This document shows positions 54,706 to 61,431 of a DNA stretch of 64,000 nt, one piece after another (position 1 is the first letter of the stretch; every line of letters begins with the position of its first letter). The stretch comes from Vulcanimicrobiota bacterium. Its GTDB lineage: Bacteria > Vulcanimicrobiota > Vulcanimicrobiia > Vulcanimicrobiales > Vulcanimicrobiaceae. The notes beneath the pieces were generated by a model. That model had not been told where the DNA came from. It ran no database searches and saw only the letters and a list, made by a program, of their open reading frames with translations. The position numbers and the translations under genes are program-made. The stretch covers positions 62,001 through 126,000 of the forward strand of contig DAIDHQ010000019.1 of NCBI GenBank assembly GCA_027459645.1. The letters run 5' to 3'.

Positions 54706-54787
54706 ATTCCCGGCGCGGCCTGGCGCATCGCCCAAGCCGGCGGCGGCCGGCGTTCCCGCGGCGCGTTTTGCTAAGAAGCTGGCGTAA
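54706..54787. repeat. 82-bp repeat, copy A
   Basis: From ATTCCCGGCGCGGCCTGGCG through GCTAAGAAGCTGGCGTAA this closely matches 56620-56701, differing at only a few positions. It directly joins a fragment (54790-54814) identical to part of the Uma2 gene at 56776-56800, so copy A looks like an internally deleted version of the right-hand locus. Confidence 0.85.
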
Positions 54788-54807
54788 CCACGCAGCGTGG
54801 TTACGCC
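54781..54807. other. Perfect 11-bp hairpin at the duplication boundary
   Basis: GGCGTAACCAC (54781-54791) and GTGGTTACGCC (54797-54807) are perfectly complementary around a 5-nt loop. The hairpin is created by the junction of the 82-bp repeat and the Uma2-derived fragment and sits just before the adaptor-gene duplicate. It has no T-run. Confidence 0.6.
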
Positions 54808-54834
54808 GTCCCGCGCGGCGCCTTCCGCTCTTCC

Positions 54835-55301
54835 CCTACGACCGCGTCGTAAACGCGGACAACGCCGACGGCAAACTGCTGCCGGGCATGACCGCCAACG
54901 CTACGATCAACGTCGCGAGCGCGCCGAACGCTCTCGTGGTTCCGCTGACGGCGCTGCACGCCCGAGGAGGCGCTTCTTCGACTACGCTTCGCTCCGCTCA
55001 GAATGACAAAGCGCCGCAGAGCCACAGCCCGTGGGGCGGCACGATCAGCGTCAGCAGTGGCAGTATCGCGAGCGGCCAGCACGCCGTGTTGCTGGTGCAA
55101 CGCAACGGCAAACTGCAGCCGGTGCGCGTGCAAGTCGGCCTCATCACCGCCACGCAAGCCGCCGTCACGCCGGTCAACGGCTCGACGCTAAGCGAAGGTG
55201 ACAACGTCGTCACGGCCTTCACCAGCGGTGCGAAATACAGCGGCGGCAACGCCTCGCGCAGCCCGCTGCAAGCGCGCGGGCCGCACGCCCGCGTCCCGTA
55301 A
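54835..55301 (+). pseudogene. Duplicated 3' end of the efflux adaptor gene
   Basis: The sequence from about 54842 to 55301 repeats 53428-53887 with few differences. It encodes the same C-terminal barrel end (NADNADGKLLPGMTANATINV through GPHARVP), in frame but without a start or the upstream domains. The offset is 1414 bp. Together with the intact gene it forms a direct repeat of about 460 bp that brackets higBA. A strong terminator follows at 55335. Confidence 0.92.
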
Positions 55302-55334
55302 ACTAGAAGCACACCCGGACATCAGAGCAACGAT

Positions 55335-55370
55335 GAGGAGCCTCGCGTAAGACGAGGCTCCTCCTTGCAT
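55335..55370. terminator. Rho-independent terminator
   Basis: GAGGAGCCTCG (55335-55345) pairs perfectly with CGAGGCTCCTC (55353-55363), then CTTGCATTT. The 11-bp stem is placed to end transcripts from the efflux side, and possibly those from the convergent minus-strand gene. Confidence 0.75.
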
Positions 55371-55381
55371 TTAGCGGCGGT

Positions 55382-55906
55382 TCACCTGAGCTCGTTGCGA
55401 ACGAGCGAACTCCCTTCGTGAAGTCGCGGCGCCACGTCGGCGGGCGCATACGTGGCAAGCGATTCGAGAAATGCGCTCAGTAGCTCGGGAAGCGGTCGGA
55501 TGGGGCCGCGCGTGTAGCGGTTCGGATCGGTCGGGGCGCTACCGCTTTTTGCATACGCTTCGAACTCGGTAGCGAAACCAGGATCGAGGGCCATGCTGAT
55601 GAGCTCAGCCGCGAGCGGCGTGCATCGTCCAACCACGTTTCCGTGGGGAATTTCGATGCCTTGCTTCGCGAGTGCACTTGACGCCGCCTCAAAATGCGAG
55701 GAAACCGAAGCTGAAAGCTCTTTACCCGATCGAGATGCCTGTTCGGACTGCGCACAAAGATGAATCAGATCATCCGCCTTTAGCTGCGCGCGTTCTAGAA
55801 GGTCATCGAAGTTGGTATGCTCTCGTACGTCATTGATGCAGTCCACGGCGCTGATTGCATCGCGCGTGCGTACGTCTTTCAGGAAAGTCGTCGTATCGTA
55901 GGGCAT
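55382..55906 (-). CDS. Protein of unknown function
   Basis: ATG 55906 gives 174 residues (MPYDTTTFLKDVRTRD...); the frame continues upstream to 56002 but that overlaps the preceding gene. The product is soluble, acidic and mostly helical, with no signal or membrane segment and no motif I recognise. It starts 6 bp after the stop of the lipoprotein gene, so the two are co-transcribed. Confidence 0.6.
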   Translation of the reverse strand: MPYDTTTFLKDVRTRDAISAVDCINDVREHTNFDDLLERAQLKADDLIHLCAQSEQASRSGKELSASVSSHFEAASSALAKQGIEIPHGNVVGRCTPLAAELISMALDPGFATEFEAYAKSGSAPTDPNRYTRGPIRPLPELLSAFLESLATYAPADVAPRLHEGSSLVRNELR

Positions 55907-55911
55907 GGCTC

Positions 55912-56490
55912 TCAATTCTGACTGATCAGCTGGCAAGCAGCGAGACAAGCAAGGACGAATGGGCCTTCGATTTCTACGCCGCCGACGCATACTGCCCAGC
56001 ACAGCGCTAGCGGAAGTTCGGGTCGCTTCGACGCGGCTTCCTGCTGATGATTGCGTACAACCTGCGCGAGTGCCGAGGAGATTTGCCCGTCGCCGAGTTC
56101 GGTAACGCGCTGCGGAATTGTTGTGTGAAAATACGGCTTTCCGTTAAGTAAAATGTTGACGTCGGTTGTCGAAGCGTGCGCGTTGAAATCGGCAGTCATA
56201 ACGCCGGCAGCCGTACGAGCCTCGATGTGATCGAGATTTGGATTCGACCCTGAGACTGTCTCCGTAAGCGTCATCGGTGTCGTTTTGCCGTTCTCGCTGA
56301 CTAGGAGCCGGACGATGCGATGGCTTCCGGAAGCATCGCTTGTGTGCTGGATCGACTGCACCGTCATAGAAAAAGGCTCATTTTGCGGTATAAGGGCCGC
56401 TTGCGGTGTCGCGCTGCCACCGTTTGCTCCGCAAGCCGCGAGAGACACGATCGCGATCACGCTCGCAAAGCGAAGAGAGAACGTTTTCAT
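55912..56490 (-). CDS. Lipoprotein of unknown function with a cysteine-rich hydrophobic tail
   Basis: ATG 56490 follows a GGAGG site and gives 192 residues with a lipoprotein signal (lipobox LAAC, Cys20). The middle (VRLLVSENGKTTPMTLTETV) is beta-rich. The last 30 residues form two short hydrophobic helices, each with a CxxxC pair (ALCWAVCVGG and VLACLAACQL), before the stop. That tail is unusual for a lipoprotein and could form a disulfide-linked hairpin. Its downstream neighbour is a soluble unknown. A secreted effector/partner pair is one possibility, unproven. Confidence 0.55.
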   Translation of the reverse strand: MKTFSLRFASVIAIVSLAACGANGGSATPQAALIPQNEPFSMTVQSIQHTSDASGSHRIVRLLVSENGKTTPMTLTETVSGSNPNLDHIEARTAAGVMTADFNAHASTTDVNILLNGKPYFHTTIPQRVTELGDGQISSALAQVVRNHQQEAASKRPELPLALCWAVCVGGVEIEGPFVLACLAACQLISQN

Positions 56491-56619
56491 TAAACCTCCA
56501 AGCAAGAATCGAATTCAGCTTGGGTCGGCGTCCACAACCCGATGCGGCGATTCTCGAAGCTAGCATGCGCCGCCCTGCCGGCTATTCTGGTAGAATTACT
56601 ACCACCGCGGGAGTTCAAC

Positions 56620-56701
56620 ATTCCCGACGCGGCCTGGCGCATCGCGCAAGCCGGCGGCGGTCGGCGTTCCCGCGTCGCGTTTTGCTAAGAAGCTGGCGTA
56701 A
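56620..56701. repeat. 82-bp repeat, copy B
   Basis: Partner of 54706-54787. It lies between the lipoprotein promoter region and the end of the Uma2 gene. One frame reads IPDAAWRIAQAGGG then a stop, so it may be the remnant of a coding end; nothing else in the window explains it. Confidence 0.85.
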
Positions 56702-56704
56702 GCA

Positions 56705-57217
56705 CTAACAGATTCCGACAAACACCTCGGCGACGTCGAACGTCAGCCACGGCAACTCGCGCGAGCGGAAGCGCTCGCCGTGACGCAGCGTGGTTACGCC
56801 GTCCCGCGTGAAAACGCGGACTTCGCGGCCCGCCGGAATCACGTCGAACCCAACTTTGCAGCCGGCCAGCAAGTACGCTTGCATCTTCCATTCGATATTC
56901 TTCACGCGATCGTCAGGTGAACGGATCTCGACGGCGATGTCGGGCGCCAGCGGCGGCGACTCGCGCTCTTCCGGCGTTAGCGCAGCCAAGCGCTCATGCG
57001 AGATGTATGCAACGTCGGGCAGTAGGGACGTCATGGGCTCTCCTGGGGCAACCCAGAAGCGCCATTCCGTGCCCACGTCGCCGCGGCTGCCGGCTAGATT
57101 CAAGAGCAGTACGTACATGCGGCCCTGAAGCAGCGCGTGCGTTCGCTGCGGGCTCACCTTTTCGATCGGCTCGCCGGCCCACAGTTCGATGTATGGCTTT
57201 TCGTCAAGTGACCGCAT
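56705..57217 (-). CDS. Uma2-family putative restriction endonuclease (DUF820)
   Basis: ATG 57217 after GGTGGTG gives 170 residues; the frame extends upstream to 57334, but that part crosses the divergent vapB start. The core LLPDVAYISHERL, then DIAVEIRSPDDRVKNIEWKMQAYLLAG, is the PD-(D/E)XK-like pattern of Uma2 proteins (Asp, Glu...Lys). HGERFRSRELPWLTFDVAEVF forms the family-typical end. The biological role of Uma2 proteins is not settled. It is slightly short. A fragment of this gene is copied at 54790-54814. Confidence 0.85.
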   Translation of the reverse strand: MRSLDEKPYIELWAGEPIEKVSPQRTHALLQGRMYVLLLNLAGSRGDVGTEWRFWVAPGEPMTSLLPDVAYISHERLAALTPEERESPPLAPDIAVEIRSPDDRVKNIEWKMQAYLLAGCKVGFDVIPAGREVRVFTRDGVTTLRHGERFRSRELPWLTFDVAEVFVGIC

Positions 57218-57276
57218 TTCACACCACCCTATCACGCGCGGACAGAATCGCGGCAAGACTTGCGCTCTGCCCGCGG

Positions 57277-57298
57277 AGTGGACTAAGCTTAGTCCACT
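57277..57298. promoter_or_regulatory. Perfect 22-bp palindrome abutting the vapB start codon
   Basis: AGTGGACTAAG (57277-57287) and CTTAGTCCACT (57288-57298) are exact inverted halves, ending one base before the ATG. It is the likely VapB/VapBC operator. There is no room for a ribosome-binding site, which suggests a leaderless or near-leaderless mRNA. Confidence 0.75.
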
Positions 57299-57535
57299 AT
57301 GGAGACCGTGAACGTTCACGAGGCCAAGACCCATTTTTCGAAGCTTTTGGACAAGGTCGAGGGGGGCGAGGAAATCATCGTTGCCCGAGCCGGGAAGCCG
57401 GTTGCAAAGCTCGTCCCGATCCGCAAGCGGGGCGGAGTGAAACTCGGACTGCTTGAGGGCCAGTACACGGTGCCGGAAGATTTCGATACGGCTTTCGAAG
57501 AGGAGATCATCGCGTTATTTGAAGGCACAGGATGA
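57299..57535 (+). CDS. vapB: Phd/YefM-type antitoxin (VapB)
   Basis: The 78-residue product begins METVNVHEAKTHFSKLLDKV, the Phd/YefM DNA-binding fold, then GGEEIIVARAGKPVAKLVPI, and has an acidic C-terminus (FDTAFEEEIIALFEG) that should bind and neutralise the toxin. It overlaps the toxin start by 4 bp (ATGA). Confidence 0.93.
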   Translation: METVNVHEAKTHFSKLLDKVEGGEEIIVARAGKPVAKLVPIRKRGGVKLGLLEGQYTVPEDFDTAFEEEIIALFEGTG

Positions 57536-57918
57536 GGATTTTGCTTGATACTCATGTGCTGCTGTGGTCGCAGCTCGACACTGCAAAGCTCTCGGATCGC
57601 GCGGCGCGGTTGTTGCGGTCGCCGAGAAACCAGATTTTCTTCAGCGCGGTCAGCATCTGGGAGATCGCGATCAAGGCGCAACTGAAGCGCACGGACTTTA
57701 TTGCCGATCCGACCCGCGTACTTTCGGCTGCCGTGGAAGCGGGCATGGAAGAATTGTCGCTTGCGGCAAGCGTTGCGAGCCTCGTAAGCCGCCTGCCGTT
57801 GCATCATCGAGATCCCTTTGACCGCCTGCTTGTCGCTCAGGCCATTGCCGAGCCGATGCATCTTCTCACGGCCGACACGCGGCTGGCCGCGCATTCCCCA
57901 CTCGTGATGCTCGTCTAG
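57532..57918 (+). CDS. vapC: PIN-domain toxin (VapC)
   Basis: The 128-residue RNase has the PIN acidic motifs: D6 in LLDTHVLLW, the central glutamate in SAVSIWEIAIK, and DPFDRLLVAQA followed by TADTRLA. VapC toxins cleave specific tRNA or rRNA. It forms an operon with vapB. Confidence 0.94.
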   Translation: MRILLDTHVLLWSQLDTAKLSDRAARLLRSPRNQIFFSAVSIWEIAIKAQLKRTDFIADPTRVLSAAVEAGMEELSLAASVASLVSRLPLHHRDPFDRLLVAQAIAEPMHLLTADTRLAAHSPLVMLV

Positions 57919-58131
57919 AGCCTCGAACGGAGGGGTATAAGCTTGAAGAGCGAAAGGTATCCTACACGATGCCGCTCGCGTTGGATCATTCCGGATTTCA
58001 ACCGGTAGATCGTCGCGAGGTAGCTCATGGGATAGTTCAAAGCAAGGCGCGCTACAGAGTCGGGGGTAGGGGTTCCCGGACACGCCAGACGCCATTAAGC
58101 AACAGCAGCCTCGGGTAAAATGGGTCCAAGC
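57919..58131. other. Intergenic stretch with no recognised gene
   Basis: No credible open frame, RNA gene or repeat-family copy is seen between vapC and the XRE gene promoter. The composition is mixed. It may be the remnant of an eroded gene. Confidence 0.4.
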
Positions 58132-58152
58132 TAGCATAAATTATGCTATCAT
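58132..58152 (+). promoter_or_regulatory. Operator and -10 box of the XRE gene, leaderless spacing
   Basis: TAGCATAA (58132-58139) and TTATGCTA (58141-58148) form a perfect inverted repeat around one base. It overlaps a TATCAT -10 (58147-58152), and the GTG start follows exactly 6 bp later. No good -35 is seen, so the promoter may need an activator or be weak. Confidence 0.6.
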
Positions 58153-58158
58153 CGCCTC

Positions 58159-58376
58159 GTGAGCCACCTTCAGGAACGGCTGCGCGAGCGAATCATTGTG
58201 GCCCGCGAAAGCATCGGCGTCTCGCAGGCCGACCTCGCGCAGCAGCTTGGGATCGATAACACAGCCGTTTCGAGCATCGAACTAGCACCTCGGATACAGA
58301 CGCGAGCCGTCGTGATCTCCGATGGCTTGCGGAATTCGCTGACGCACATGAATTCCTGATCGAAGAACTACGCTAG
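58159..58376 (+). pseudogene. XRE-family regulator, probably frameshifted
   Basis: The GTG frame gives a clear helix-turn-helix (RIIVARESIGVSQADLAQQLGIDNTAVSSIE), then unrelated residues and a stop at 58359. Adding one base near 58280 (GA^ACTAGC) switches to RRDLRWLAEFADAHEFLIEELR and a TAG at 58376, a natural XRE ending. The gene is probably the antitoxin or solo regulator of a lost pair. Confidence 0.6.
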
Positions 58377-58414
58377 AGCCTTCGAAGCGCGTGCGGTTCG
58401 TCTGAATTGTTTTA

Positions 58415-59479
58415 GTGCAATCCGTAGAAATTTCTCTCCGGGATCGTCGGATATTTTTACAGCTCGCGCGCGGTTACTCGCAAATGCGTGTGTGCCGTTC
58501 AGTGAAGATGTCGTCGGCGAGACTCAGCGTTCGGCTCAGCGAGATCCGAAAAGCGTGGGGGGCTGCCGATCGAGTCGAGCTGCTGCAGCTCGCCAAGCAG
58601 AAGGGCTATCTGCCGGCGCACGTCTCGATCGTGGTTCGGGATCCGCTTCCACACGGCTTACGCCCGAGCTATCTTCGAGTACTGCGGTTGGTCAACGCCG
58701 GACGATCGTACGCTCGGATCGCTGCAGCATTGGGTGTGTCGATCGAGACGCTCCGAACGTACGTGTGCGAACTCTATGCGCACTTTGGCGTTTCAACATT
58801 GCCCGAACTCGTTCGCGCCGCTCGCGCAGCCGGCGTGGTAGAAGACTTGAGCCTGCGACGCGCGGGGAATGACCGTGCTCTGCAGCCGAAGCTGTCGAAA
58901 CGTCAGCTTGAAGCGCTCGAGCACGCCAGGCTCGATCGCGGTCCGACGGTGTCGGCGGCGATTCGGCTGGAACTGCTCGATGCCTTACCGAGCTCGACGC
59001 GTGCGCCGTTTAGTGCGAGACAACTCGAAATTCTTAGCCTTTTCGCACGGGGCTACTCTCGCCGGGAAATAGGGGAAGAACTGGGCATCACGCGTTTGCT
59101 TGCAGGCAATTACATCGCCGAGATGCGTGCAAAAGTTCGCGCGCGTGACGACGACGAGTTGCTATCGATAGCGGCCAGGTTGCGGCTCGTGAAGCCCAAT
59201 AGACGCGCCGTGGCGAGAGCGCAGATGGCCGAAGTAGCGCGCCGCCGGGCGATCCTGCTAACGCCGCGGCAATACGAAGTCGCCGAAGCTATTGCACGCT
59301 GGAAGCGAGCACCATACCACGAGATCGCAAACCGCCTCGGTATTTCGTTTAGCACCATGAGCGCTCATGTACGTGTCCTCAAATACCGTTTGAATCAAGC
59401 TCGGACATCGCGCGACGAGTTTGCGCGTGCCTGGCGCGATCTGAAAAAAGCCGCGCCACGAGACCTGCGGAGGAAATAA
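58415..59479 (+). CDS. Protein built of about four tandem LuxR/GerE-type HTH units
   Basis: The 354-residue product (GTG start) contains repeated LuxR-like helix-turn-helix units at about 6-65, 82-142, 198-258 and 281-330. Each opens with an LxxRxxxxLxLxxxGxSxxxIxxxLGxS-like pattern, for example LRVLRLVNAGRSYARIAAALGV and LEILSLFARGYSRREIGEELGI. A weaker match lies at about 159-190. No receiver, sensor or ATPase domain is seen. Such a chain could bind an extended or repeated operator. No family with this layout comes to mind. Confidence 0.65.
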   Translation: MQSVEISLRDRRIFLQLARGYSQMRVCRSVKMSSARLSVRLSEIRKAWGAADRVELLQLAKQKGYLPAHVSIVVRDPLPHGLRPSYLRVLRLVNAGRSYARIAAALGVSIETLRTYVCELYAHFGVSTLPELVRAARAAGVVEDLSLRRAGNDRALQPKLSKRQLEALEHARLDRGPTVSAAIRLELLDALPSSTRAPFSARQLEILSLFARGYSRREIGEELGITRLLAGNYIAEMRAKVRARDDDELLSIAARLRLVKPNRRAVARAQMAEVARRRAILLTPRQYEVAEAIARWKRAPYHEIANRLGISFSTMSAHVRVLKYRLNQARTSRDEFARAWRDLKKAAPRDLRRK

Positions 59480-59530
59480 GCCCTTCGCGCTCCGGGGGTA
59501 TTTGCAAAACGCGGCGTAAAAGACTGATTC

Positions 59531-60544
59531 ATGACCTCAATCGAGAAGCGCGTCTTTCACCTGCGCGTGAAATCCGAAGACGGAAAAGCGTGGCGTCTCA
59601 TCGCGGCTAGCGCGGATTGCACGCTCGCCGAGCTGCATCGCACGATTCAGGGCGCTTTCGGTACCTTCGAAGCGAGTGCATATGCGTTCACCTTCGGTGA
59701 AGCGGTGTACGGGGCTCCAAAGGGCTCGCGGACGCCGTTGCGGCGTTTACTGACAAAGGGCGAGTCCTTCCACTATCAAGGTGACCGCACCGGCAAGCGG
59801 AGCTACGATGTAGACGTTGTCGAAAGCGAACTGGTCGCATCGCGCCGGCACTATCCCAAGGTGCTCGACGGGGCCGGTCGAGTACCAGACGGGCGCAGTT
59901 TTGATTCCAAACTATCGCAGTGGGACGCGCAGTCGATGAAGCGCGAGCAAATTCCGCTGGATGTCGACGTGCACACGTATACACTGGGGCTGCTGCTCGA
60001 GGCCGTGAACCCTAACGGTCCGCTCACCGGAAGCGAGGCACGGCTTCATGGATTCATGTGCGGTTTAGTCGCCGGTCCGATGGTTATGCCGTCCCAATGG
60101 ATTCGCCAGATATTCGGAGAGCCCGAGTGGCCGTCGATGGAAATTGCAAGCAGCGCGATGCAATTGCTCATGAACACGTACAACGGCGTCGTACGCGAGT
60201 TGCAAGAAGGAACGATCCGCGGCGACGTTCTGGGCGCTGATTGGTGCGAGGGTTTCATATTCAGCGTCGTCTTCTCGCAGGGCGCGTGGAACCAGGCGAT
60301 AGCGCGCGATGCGTGGCTGCACGCTACGCTGCGCCCGATCGTCGAAGGCGCACAAGGTGCAAAAGTTTCCGATCGGATACTAGTCGAAACGGTCTTTCAA
60401 CTGCGTGACTGGTGGCGCGAGCAAGCCTTTGAACCATCGGCACCCTATCGCCGCACCGAAGCAAAAATATCGCCAAACGATCCTTGCCCCTGCGGAAGCG
60501 GCCGCAAATATAAAAAATGCTGCTCCCCGTTACGCGCCGTCTGA
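59531..60544 (+). CDS. pRiA4b ORF-3-like / UPF0149 / SEC-C fusion protein
   Basis: Three parts are visible in 337 residues. Residues 1 to about 125 resemble the plasmid pRiA4b ORF-3-like domain (VFHLRVKSEDGKAWRLI, LHRTIQGAFG, FGEAVYGAPKGSRTPL). Residues about 140-300 resemble UPF0149/YecA-type helices (LTGSEARLHGFMCGLVAGP, ADWCEGFIFSVVF). The C-terminus is a SEC-C zinc motif (PNDPCPCGSGRKYKKCC), as in SecA. The function is unknown; SEC-C proteins often bind ribosomes, SecB or zinc. Confidence 0.75.
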   Translation: MTSIEKRVFHLRVKSEDGKAWRLIAASADCTLAELHRTIQGAFGTFEASAYAFTFGEAVYGAPKGSRTPLRRLLTKGESFHYQGDRTGKRSYDVDVVESELVASRRHYPKVLDGAGRVPDGRSFDSKLSQWDAQSMKREQIPLDVDVHTYTLGLLLEAVNPNGPLTGSEARLHGFMCGLVAGPMVMPSQWIRQIFGEPEWPSMEIASSAMQLLMNTYNGVVRELQEGTIRGDVLGADWCEGFIFSVVFSQGAWNQAIARDAWLHATLRPIVEGAQGAKVSDRILVETVFQLRDWWREQAFEPSAPYRRTEAKISPNDPCPCGSGRKYKKCCSPLRAV

Positions 60545-60579
60545 TGTCCGGGCAGCAAGACCCACCCTTCGAAGCTCCT

Positions 60580-60618
60580 TCTCATCCAGTTCTCATCCTA
60601 ATCGCCGGGCGCTATCAA
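60580..60618 (+). promoter_or_regulatory. 11-bp-spaced direct repeat and putative promoter of macB
   Basis: TCTCATCC occurs at 60580-60587 and 60591-60598, one helical turn apart, followed 12 bp later by CGCTATCAAG. The same layout with the same spacing lies upstream of the efflux adaptor at 52253-52291, which suggests shared control. Confidence 0.55.
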
Positions 60619-60650
60619 GCCCCGGCGCTATGTTTTGCGTGGAGGAATCT

Positions 60651-61430
60651 ATGCAGAATCGAGGAGACGACCTAGTCGTCAAAGTGCGCGATCTTCGCAA
60701 GGTCTACGACCTGGGCGACTCGCAAGTGGTCGCGCTCGCCGGCATCGATCTCGATATCCACCACGGCGAATTTCTCGCCGTGATGGGGCCGTCGGGATCG
60801 GGCAAATCGACGTTCATGCAAATCACCGGACTGCTCGATAACCCGACGTCCGGCAGCTACTGGTTCGAAGGAACCGACGTGTCGCATCTGGATCGCGACG
60901 CGCGCGCCGATATTCGCAGCCGCCGTCTCGGCTTCGTCTTTCAGGCGTACAACCTGCTTCCGCGCACGTCCGCGCTCGAGAACGTCGAGTTACCAATGGT
61001 CTATGCGGGCATTCCCGCCGAAGAGCGGCGCCGCATTGCGATCGAAAAGATGAAACTCGTCGGCGTCGATCAGCTTGCCGATCATGCGCCGAATCAAATG
61101 TCGGGTGGTCAGCAGCAGCGCGTCGCGATCGCGCGGTCGCTGGTCAATAATCCCGGCCTCATTCTCGCCGACGAACCGACGGGCGCGCTCGACACCAAAA
61201 CGTCCGAAGACGTGATGCGCATCTTCACCGAACTCAACGAAGAGCAATGCATCACGATCATGCTCGTCACTCACGAACCCGACATCGCCGCGCACGCCAA
61301 ACGCATCGTGACGTTTAGGGACGGGCACGTGGTGTCGGACACCCTTCGTCTACGGCGCTTCGCGCCTCCGCTCAGGATGACACGCGTGGGGCGCTTCGCG
61401 CCTCCGCTCAGGATGACAAAGTGGCGGTAG
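60651..61430 (+). CDS. MacB-type ABC transporter ATP-binding protein
   Basis: ATG 60651 follows GGAGGAATCT and gives 259 residues; the frame is open upstream but overlaps the previous gene. Walker A GPSGSGKS (46-53), the Q-loop FVFQAYNLLPR, signature MSGGQQQRVAIARS, Walker B LILADEPTGALD and the H-loop THEP are present, typical of MacB/LolD/FtsE ATPases. Residues 230-259 are unlike the family: they translate two repeat copies (61342-61418), giving RRFAPPLRMTRVGRFAPPLR. The permease starts 1 bp after the stop. Confidence 0.93.
   Translation: MQNRGDDLVVKVRDLRKVYDLGDSQVVALAGIDLDIHHGEFLAVMGPSGSGKSTFMQITGLLDNPTSGSYWFEGTDVSHLDRDARADIRSRRLGFVFQAYNLLPRTSALENVELPMVYAGIPAEERRRIAIEKMKLVGVDQLADHAPNQMSGGQQQRVAIARSLVNNPGLILADEPTGALDTKTSEDVMRIFTELNEEQCITIMLVTHEPDIAAHAKRIVTFRDGHVVSDTLRLRRFAPPLRMTRVGRFAPPLRMTKWR
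61342..61418. repeat. Two dispersed repeats forming the 3' end of the MacB ATPase gene
   Basis: Two GCGCTTCGCGCCTCCGCTCAGGATGACA units, the first preceded by CCTTCGTCTACG, lie head to tail in the coding sequence and supply its last codons before the stop. Confidence 0.88.
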
Positions 61431-61431
61431 C

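Noticed and set aside
57316-58137. 273-residue minus-strand open frame across vapBC and the following gap
   Set aside because: Opposite two certain genes and no recognisable domain in the remainder.
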